Below, one piece after another: positions 55,973 through 64,000 of a stretch of 64,000 nt of DNA (positions within the stretch are counted from its first letter, which is position 1; each line of letters starts with the position of its first letter). The notes below the pieces were generated by a model that searched no databases, had not been told where the DNA came from, and saw nothing but the letters and a program-made list of their open reading frames with translations. The translations under genes and the position numbers were made by a program. The DNA comes from Symbiodinium natans (lineage: Eukaryota; Sar; Dinophyceae; Suessiales; Symbiodiniaceae), in contig CAJNDS010002453.1 in assembly GCA_905221605.1 (NCBI GenBank), positions 149,501 to 213,500 of the forward strand. Reading direction: 5' to 3'.

Positions 55973-56794
55973 CGTGCGAGCCGTCGAGGCGCCCGGCAAG
56001 GCCTGCAGACCTCAAGATTGCTCCACGGCAATTGGGACAGCGACAGCTGGCAACTGCGATGCACGCAGAAGCTGCACGTCGGCAAACAAGCATGTGCAGG
56101 CTGCGCTGAATGTCAGGGCCGCAAGTCCCGTCCTTGCCGCTAGCGCAGCAGGGCTCGACTGAGTGTCACTGGCTCCGGGAATCTCCGGGAGCCATGACCT
56201 GTGCAACCTGTGCTCTTTTATATGCTTTGGCAGTTGCGAGGGAGTCGGGGGCATCTGCCATGCGTCGCCTCAGTGTGGTGTGTGAGCAAATAGAATAAAA
56301 CATAATAGGATCTGAGGCAACCCATGCAACCCCCAGCTCACGCCTTCTCGGCGTCCACGGTCGTGCAGGACAATTGGCCAAAAGCGTGCCAAGCATCATT
56401 CCGCTTCACAGACTTGGGCCTAATGTTGCAGCCGCGCAGAAGTGGCTTCATATCTCCAGATCTGGGTGCAGGATGCAGGCTATCCCTCATCCCTCCATTG
56501 CCAGTGCAGGCAAGTGCAGGCCCCTTGCTGAGCTTGCATGCCACAGCCAGGTAGCATGTGAGCGGTGAGAGTTCACGGTACGCTACAATGCGAGGCAAAT
56601 GACGCTCACGACTTCTACTCCTTTTACTCCTTTCTGCCACCCCATGTCCAGCCCCTTAAGGCTTCCGCTGATGGCGGAGGTTTCCTGAGCAATCTCACGT
56701 GTCTCTTTACGAGCACGACAGTTGCTTCCGCTGCCCTTCCGCAAAGGTTCTACGGGTTTCCGGGCGCCATTGTTAAGTCAGAAGTGACTTCCGT

Positions 56795-56820
56795 CCAATC
56801 ACTTACATGCAAGTGATTGG
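56795..56820. other. Perfect inverted repeat (10-bp stem)
   Basis: CCAATCACTT, a 6-nt spacer, then AAGTGATTGG, a perfect palindromic stem. A shorter imperfect one (AAGTCA...TGACTT) lies 10-20 bp upstream. Function unknown. Confidence 0.7.
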
Positions 56821-57689
56821 AATGCCCGCTGGCCTTTTCGTTTGTGTGAGGGCCGCTGAAGCGCGAGCCTTAACAAGGCCGGAGCCTTACACATCTCCTC
56901 GAACTCTCCCGCATCCCCCCAAAGTCACGCAAGAAAGAATGGAAACCTTCCAGTTTCAGATGACTTGCTTGGGGTAGCTGGTGGTCTGCTTAACAACAGA
57001 GGGTGTCTGTCCTTGTGTTGTCTGGTCTCAAGAACCGATTCGTGCTGCGATCCCCCTTCGCTTTACATGTAAGACATGTAGGGGGTAAATGAAGGCGCAA
57101 GGTAGCCTAGGTTTACAGTTTACTATGGCATAGCACTGACGGTGTGTGATTTTCACTGCCTTTCTGTTGCAATCCCCTCCTTTTGCAGGCTGCCAACCGC
57201 AGCTTGAACCTGCCGTGCTGGGTCATAGCCAAGGCAAGATCATGACCGGCGCAGCCCTGCATCTGCCGCAGACAGCTTCAGCTTTGCTTGTCGTCGACTT
57301 GGTTGACCTTGAACAAGCGGTCACGCGGCGTCTTGCGCTTCGATGTGGCTCATGGTCTATAGATCCAGCTTGGCTGGATTACCGTTTTGGGCCCCGCTGG
57401 CCTGGTGACCTGCTGGCGCTCGTAGTGCATGGCAGGGTACTTTCAGGTGCATGGCCCATGTCACGTGACTCTCCTGAAATGGTTCATCCGGGCACTACAG
57501 GGCCTCGAGAAGGCGAAGCCTGTGGACGGGACTGCGGTCTTTGCCAGGAGAGTATGCCAGGCATCTGGGCATCACTGCGGCATCACCATAAGAAGAGCAG
57601 TACGCAAGGCCTGAGGGCGGCCAATCAGCGACGACATGCATCACGTGAATGGGCTCGACTTCTTCTCCAATCGGCTCGCCAGCCAGGCA

Positions 57690-57738
57690 AAACCCTAAAC
57701 CCTAAACCCTAAGCCCTAAATCCGAAGCCCTAAACCCT
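57690..57738. repeat. Short degenerate (CCCTAAA)n tract
   Basis: About six imperfect CCCTAAA units, the complement of the telomere-like repeat at 29.8 kb, and here much shorter. Confidence 0.85.
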
Positions 57739-58360
57739 GATCCGACTACTCCTGGCAGCATGAGCTGATTCGCCGATCCATTTCGGGCCCCTGATTCGCA
57801 TCATGCAGAACCCGTTACCTGCAGCTTCCGGGAGGCCACAACCAGTGTTGGAGCGCCCAAGTAAGTCAAAAGAAGCAGGAAGCTGATTTCATGCCGTGCC
57901 GCCTGTGGGCCAGACAATATCATCCTTACGGGCTTGCGAATGGAGTCTATGGTAGGTCAAGCGCTGTCTAGTCGACTGGAAGGGCCGAGCAAGGTAAGGG
58001 TGACGAGCAGCTGCGCGGGTGCACCTTGCGACCTGGCAACAGCATGCTGGACGTGAAGGAACCGGCAGTCTCTGCATGGGCCGCCTCGTGTGCATGTGTT
58101 CCAACTGAATACTTCCTGACGCGCGCATGGCGATGACGTTGATGAGCGGTCACTTGCATTTTGTGGGAGTACCTCATGCGACTAACCAAGAAGCTTCCGA
58201 AGCGGCCCTGGCTTGCTCAACTCACGCGCTGTGTCGCGCGCTCTGCAATGCTGCGCCCCTTCTGCTATCCGGCACTTGCTGCTGAAGACAAGCACGGATG
58301 CTGCGCACAACAATTGATCGGCATGCGTTGGCGTGCCTGATGGCTTGTTTGTAGGAGATA

Positions 58361-58450
58361 GGATTAGGGGGACCCCTCTGAATAAGGTCCCTTTTTAAGG
58401 GAGCCAGAAGAGGGTTCAGAAGGGTTCCCTTTGAAGGGTCCCCGTAATCC
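58361..58450. mobile_element. Possible 90-bp MITE-like element with 15-bp terminal inverted repeats
   Basis: The left end GGATTAGGGGGACCC and the inverted right end GGATTACGGGGACCC match at 14 of 15 positions. The interior also contains smaller inverted repeats (TCCCTTTTTAAGGGA). No clear target-site duplication was seen, so mobility is inferred from the ends only. Confidence 0.45.
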
Positions 58451-60546
58451 CACCCAGGAGTTTGCGCGTGGAGGCCAGCAAGGGTGTTGGAACCATGAGA
58501 GAAATCTTAGGAACTGTCGACGGATCCTCAGAAACTGTTTGCAGCAACAATCCCAAACAGGTAGGAACCTCTCCGGACCGTCGAAACCCTTTTGTTAAAG
58601 CGCCCGGCTCAACCTCAAAAGCTCACAGGGCCGAACAGACCCTGAATAGACCCTGAGATCAGTGTAAGGGTTCTTGAGACCACTGCAGCCAAGACAGAAA
58701 CCCCATGGTAATGCGGCTGGGAGCCTGATGCATGGCCTCTTTGCTTGGCTCCTGCCGGTCCCGGGCATCCAGCCTACTTAAGCCTCTCGCTGCATGGCCA
58801 GGTTGAAGGTTGGCACTGGCACTGCGGAACCCCTCTCCGCAGTCCTTGCCGCCAACCCCGCCAAATTCACAGCCTCTGTATCTCTCTGTCCTCGCAGCCT
58901 GCACATGCCCTTCGCACGCTGCCCCTGATCACAAGCGTGCACTTGGCGCCCAGTGGCCCTCTGGGGGGAGCGTGGTCGAAGAAACTAATCCAAAAACACT
59001 GCTTGACCCCAGGGCCGCTAGGTTGAGCAGCTGCAGTCGGAACTCGACGAAGCTCAAGTCGGAACTCAAGTCTGAACTCAAGTCTGAACTCAGGCCTGCT
59101 TCAAAGCTGCCAGGCCAAGCCAGAGAAGCCAGGTCTCCGTGCGGCTTCGACTTTGTCTGCAGGTCACCGACAGGGCAGACAGGGCAGACAGGGCAGCTCT
59201 AGATGCGACAGGACGATGCTGGACGGAGAGACGGCCGGATGCTGGAGGATGCCGGCGAATGCCTGGCCGAATCTGCCTGGCCGAATCTGGCTGGCCGAAT
59301 CTGGCTGGCGAATGGCTGAGTGCAGAATCTGCAGAATCTGCTGCAGAATGCTCGGAAGCACCATCCCAATTGGTGCTCAGGCTCTCAGGCTTGGCGGGGT
59401 GTTTCCACGAAACGGGATCCACCGCTGGGCTTCGGAAAGGGCCGCATCAGCCAATGGCTACGTCAGCGATCCGGACACGTGCCATGGGCCGACTCAGGGC
59501 GATCGTGAGATTCGTGAGATTCGTGAGATCCACGACGATGCCCACGGCTACAAGGAAACAGTCGAAGATGCCACTGGAGAAGGGCAGCCAGGCAATCCCA
59601 AACAGATTCAATGGAGCATCCTTGCCACTGCGATGGAGCAAGCACAGCTAAGCACAGCTAGCACAGCTAGTGCTTATGGCATTGGGCAGTGGACGGCATG
59701 TCTCCACTGCCTTGCTGCGACGGACCTTGGGCACAAAGAAGTTCAACGTTCCTCCCTGGTGCCGTGCGTGAAGGCTACGAATCCTCATAGCTTACGTCAT
59801 ATATGCCAACAGTACAGGGCATGCTTTCGACAGGGCGTACTGGCTCGCACAGCATTTCCCGAGCGCAGTCCTGGGACAGCAGCTGGCACATGGACAGCCG
59901 AAGCCGTGTGATGGCAGACCGCACCATTCTAGGGTGTGGCCTTTCGAAGCTCTGGAAGCTGTGCCCGCCACACACAACCGGGGTTCTTCCAGAGGGTCTG
60001 GAAGGCTTCCATCTGAACAGCTTGGCGACTGGGGCACAAGTCGTCCAACAGACGTTGGTGAAATTTCTGAAATCCACAGTGAAGATATCAGGTTGTCGCT
60101 GCGAACTCTGCAGACCCAAGCCGTCTTTACCAGCACAGACAGTCATTGGATTATGCGCACTCTGCCAAAGCCCCAAGTGGTGGCTACACGGCTACACCAA
60201 GTGGTGACACCCCGTCGCTTTGCTTCCACAGAAACGCGCGGCTGGTTCTCGGCCTTCCCCACAAGTGCAGAGCCAGACGTGCACCGGAGTACTTGGCGCA
60301 AGATCCTTTGATGCGGATCGCCACATCTGAAAGGATTCGTGCTGCAGCGCAAAAACTCTACAGCTCGGCTGATGGAGCATCATGATGTCAAGACGTGTCA
60401 CAGGAACAATTCGGCCCCAACGGCACGCAGGGTGGCCTGACACAATCACTTGCGTGTGACTGCACTGTGGCCCTCACGGAGTCAAAAGAGGGCTTAAAGG
60501 CGGCGGGCTCCTGGTCTCTGAACCACAAGTCCTTTCAGACTCTACA

Positions 60547-60664
60547 GGTTACCTACAGGTTACCTGCAGGTTACCTACAGGTTACCTGGTTACAGGTTAC
60601 CTACAGATGCAGTGATGCCCTCTGATGCCCTCTGATGCCCTCTGATGCCCTCTGATGCCCTCTG
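60547..60664. repeat. Two adjacent short tandem repeats
   Basis: First, several copies of a TACAGGTTACC-like 11-mer. Then six copies of the 10-mer TGATGCCCTC. Confidence 0.9.
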
Positions 60665-62515
60665 AGGCTGCAGCTCACTGCAACGACACCGGGTCACAAC
60701 TCTTTTTCTCTCTTCGGAATCTTCGGTTCACGTCACAGCCACAGCAGTCGCCGTCTCAAAGCGGTTCTCTCCAAAACTCAGGGCACAGTGCGGAGCAAAC
60801 ACGCAGCGGCACATGCAGTTTTGGTAGCTGATGAACCCTCTTGTAGTAAGTTTCAACTCTTTGAAATGTCGGACCTGAGTCGCAGCAACATACTGAAAAG
60901 ATTCAGTCGCCTGCAGAACTTTCACACCTCCACAGCCACAGCCACGCATCTTCTCGTTAAGCTGGCTTTGATGGCGATGGCCTTACAAGCATCTCCGAGG
61001 AGTCATGAGAGCGAACGGCTCAAAATGGGGTCCCGGATGCTATCCCCAACGTCACAACTGAAGCCTTGTCAGAGCCTTGTCATTGCTTCATTGCTTCAGC
61101 TCGGCAGCATTGGCTGACGAAAGCCGTAACGGATGCCCACACTGCGCAGCATTCACCATCCACGGGCTGAAAGGAAACCTCAAAGGCCCTAGCTCGCGAC
61201 TGGGTCTCGCAACAACCTATGGCTGCAGGTCTCTGGAGTGCGCAACAAACCTTCAAGGTCCGTCTCTCTTGCGTGCCTGGGTCCTGCAGCAGATGACTGG
61301 CGAAGAGTGCGTACGGGACAGCTGCACTGCTGAAGTGGGTGCATGCGCCATCGGGCGCCGCCCCGCTATCAAGCTCCCACCCACCAAACCAACAAAGAGC
61401 ATGACCATGTCCCAAGAACTCAAGACCTGACTCAACACCAGTCTCGCATCTGCACCAGACTGGATGGCGATGTCGGCCCTTGGGCTGAGACGCAGGCTGG
61501 GCGAAGACCTTGCTCTTCAGGAATCCAACACCTCCTCAAGCAGGACTTCGTCACTCACCTGCCAATTACTGTAGCATCCAGCTCAACCGGCCCGCCGACA
61601 GCCTTGAGCCGACCCGGAAAAGTCTGGGCTTCCGCGTGCATGCTGCTTCAACCACCTGCAAAGCCACGCGCCTGTAGTTCTGGGCTACTTTCAACGAATG
61701 ATGGGCTGCCGTAGGGTATGGTGGCGTATTATTTTGGTACCATTCTGCTTTCCAGGGATCTACTGTGCCTCCTGGGATCTCAATGATCGCGGCTAAAAAA
61801 TGAAGGACAGACAAGATCACTGATCTGTGTCCTTCCACACATGGAAACACTCAGCATCAAGGCAAAACGTGATGAAACTGGAATACGTCAATTGAAGTGC
61901 ATGCTGCTCCGACAACGTTCCGCTTGTAGGATATCACTTCACATACCACCTCTACTCTGGGGGCCATGGGGGCCCCAGTTAAAGCGTGGGAGGGGTCCAG
62001 ACCATCTTCAGTGGAGCGGACAATGGCATGTCGTAGCGGGCTGTGCCGCAGTGCTCGGGCTGCAACTTGAGGAGCTCCCCTCTAGGCAGCGGTAGGCGGT
62101 GAACACACGTATGAGGAACAGCTGCAAAGGTGGGGATATCCAGCACAGATCGCATTTCAAGTGGTCATTTGAGCACTGAAGGCGCAGATGTTGTTTGTGC
62201 AGCGGAAGCTGTCTTGACGAGAGGCTGCTCACCTTAAGTTGGTTTCCTTGCCCTGGAGTGTCCTCGCCAGCTGTTGAGATTGGCCGACACTGTTTGAGAT
62301 GCGACAATGCAAGGGCAAGAAACGACTTGCAGAAGCTTACTTGAGACAATTAGCTGTCATGAATCCAGCAGGCTGGCTGCCTCACGTGTGTGACCTCTCT
62401 GCAAGTTTTCGACTGGTTTGCGTACACTGCAGACTTACACCATCTTACACACAACTCTTCGCCTCTTTTTCAACGTCGGATCCTGTCGTGGAGTGGAGTG
62501 GAGGTGATGGTCTGT

Positions 62516-62812
62516 AGGATGGGCAGCCCGGAAACTACGACGAGAGAGTTTTTGTGCAGTAGCCTGTGGCGCCGCGGGACAACACTGAATTCTTGAGGTC
62601 TCTACGTTGTCGGGGTGATTGCATGAACAGAAGAATAAGAAGGATGCCGTTTGCTGCCATGCGGAGGATGCGTGTGGACAGTAGGATGGGCAGCCCAGAA
62701 GCCACGACAAGAGAGTTTTTGCGCAGTAGCCTGTGGCGCCGCGGGACATACGCTGAATTCTTGAGGTCTCTACGTTGTCGAGGTGTCGCATGAACAAAAG
62801 AAGAAGAAGGAT
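62516..62812. repeat. Two tandem copies of a ~166-bp unit
   Basis: Copies start at about 62516 and 62682 with AGGATGGGCAGCCC and share GTAGCCTGTGGCGCCGCGGG and GAATTCTTGAGGTCTCTACG. They differ by several substitutions and a small deletion. Confidence 0.88.
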
Positions 62813-62978
62813 GTCCAGGATGCCGCCCAGAGTAACCAGCCTTCAAGTGCCAGCACTCTGCTCAGCGGGAGATGGGTCTAAACCAAACTGAGTGAAAGGC
62901 TTCCGGCAAAATGGATTGCCTGGGGACATGAAGTCAGGACAGAAGGGGCCCTGACTGTCAGTTAGCCACACTGTGACA

Positions 62979-63113
62979 ATGGCAGAGGAGGGTATCGCCA
63001 GTGACGTGCTGCGCACTCACTCCAGCCTGCAGGGGCATGTCCTCCATGTCCTTGCGTCCACCTATGATGGTCAGAACGCGCGGTACATCGAGACTCGTAC
63101 TGGGGGGAGTACT
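62979..63113 (+). CDS. Plus-strand first exon of an unrecognised gene
   Basis: ATG at 62979 opens a 45-codon frame (MAEEGIASDVLRTHSSLQGH...) that ends precisely at a consensus donor ACT|GTAAGT. Protein-like composition plus the strong donor support a real exon in phase 0. The following exons were not located. No family was recognised. Confidence 0.45.
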
Positions 63114-64000
63114 GTAAGTTTCAAGTTCGCCCGACCACTAGTCCCTTTCGTCCCTTTTGCTCAGCTGCGCCAAGGGCTGTGGCAGGGCGTGCCTCTGCGC
63201 CACAAATAGTAGCAGCAAGGCTGCCGACAAGGCTAGGTGGTCTGCAGCTGCCTGCAACGAACTTTGACTCAGCAGGCTCTCATCACGTTCTCAAAGTACG
63301 GGGGAACATGTGCCTCCCAAGCTCGCCAACATGCACCTACTTCCTCCTTTGCGAACTGGGCAGTTTCGCCTCAAGCATTCCATGGAGTCAAGGGCACTGG
63401 CGGCGATTGACACCAGGTCATAGCGCACACTTCAGCACCAGGTCCTGGGCTAAGCCCGCACCTGTCGTCCCGCATCGTCCCGCACAGCATGTCAGGACCT
63501 TGCGCGCTGATGAGCTGGACGAAGTGCAGACCAGTTTGGCCTTGGGCAGCCCGTCATGTCACGGCACGTCGCAGGCACTGGAACTGCAGTGACAGTGTCC
63601 ATCAAGCAACCCGCTCACCAGGAAAGACTTCAGAGGACAACGACGGAGAAGCACAGCAAGGCGCAGCGATCGCTGTGCGTGCAGAGGCGCTGAGGTGAAG
63701 TGCTTGCAAGATTTGCTCACGAGGGAGGAATCGGAGGAGTAGAGTGGCAACCAGGATCGAAAAAACGGCTCCAAGCTTGTCGGTGCAAACTCACCAGATT
63801 TGGGGCGAGAATCAGACACAGGCCAGAGAGGCCAGAGGGGATGCGGATATCACCAAGTACTTCTGCAGCCTAACCGACAGGACCGACAGCTCATGAAGAG
63901 ATGAGCGCAGTGCCCTGGAAGCGGCAGGGAGAGTCCTTGCGCGAGGTCCTTCTTTGGTCTGAGCCTCTGAGAAGCTTCAGGGTTCGTGAAGAGTTGAGTG
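63114..64000. other. Probable introns and unplaced exons
   Basis: Downstream of the plus-strand exon. Frames are open but none could be joined convincingly. Confidence 0.35.

Larger units (their letters stand above)
52846..62978. other. Repeat-sprinkled region without confident genes
   Basis: Scanned on both strands. Frames such as plus 57146-57712 (DLVDLEQAVTRRLALRCGSW) and plus 59803-60207 (a Cys pair C-x-C-E-L-C ... L-C-A-L-C) are coding-like but have no supported splice model. Minor tandem repeats lie at 54300-54345, 59045-59095 and 59265-59310. Confidence 0.35.

Noticed and set aside
55638-56162. Plus-strand ORF of 174 codons with VMER repeats
   Set aside because: The repeat is a 12-bp minisatellite that stays in frame by length. 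The flanking parts show no recognisable domain.

Overview
The window looks like nuclear DNA of a dinoflagellate, probably Symbiodiniaceae-like. The evidence is: (i) genes broken into many short exons whose introns end in AG (usually AG|G) but often start with GC or GA instead of GT; (ii) head-to-tail arrays of near-identical genes, including four copies of ribosomal protein eL41; (iii) a TTTAGGG-type telomere-like array; (iv) long stretches of simple and dispersed repeats; (v) a multi-exon protein family that I recall only from dinoflagellate proteomes. No rRNA, tRNA, CRISPR or prokaryotic operon structure was seen.

Layout. 0.85-3.15 kb is a four-copy, 645-bp tandem array of eL41 genes on the minus strand. 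A fifth, diverged copy lies at 10 kb. 3.29-7.46 kb holds two near-identical 2.01-kb units, each encoding a secreted lytic polysaccharide monooxygenase (LPMO) with a C-terminal CBM1 cellulose-binding module, flanked by fragments of further units. 8.5-9.6 kb encodes a secreted protein made of eight W-C-x-W-(V/L)-P modules, apparently a novel repeat family. 11.5-21 kb contains scattered minus-strand exons of unrecognised proteins. 22.7-23.9 kb is a RavA/MoxR-type AAA+ ATPase gene. 26.4-28.0 kb is an unrecognised spliced gene. 28.7-35.3 kb is a large gene for which 25 exons could be placed. Twenty-three of them chain in phase, and about two thirds of the donors are GC or GA. A 280-bp TTTAGGG array lies inside it. 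All recognisable coding from 0.86 to 39.5 kb is on the minus strand.

From about 36 kb on, the sequence is repeat-rich: dispersed repeats, a GGGAGACAAA minisatellite, an 848-bp-period duplication and a 341/382-bp triplication. The clearest coding signals here are on the plus strand: four tandem copies of a 39-residue Cys-rich ORF (43.3-44.4 kb), an exon at 52.6 kb and an exon at 63.0 kb.

The LPMO-CBM1 genes fit remodelling of a cellulosic theca or digestion of external polysaccharide. The rest of the window gives no evidence of a single pathway. All intron/exon calls were made by eye from reading-frame continuity and splice dinucleotides, so cDNA would be decisive.
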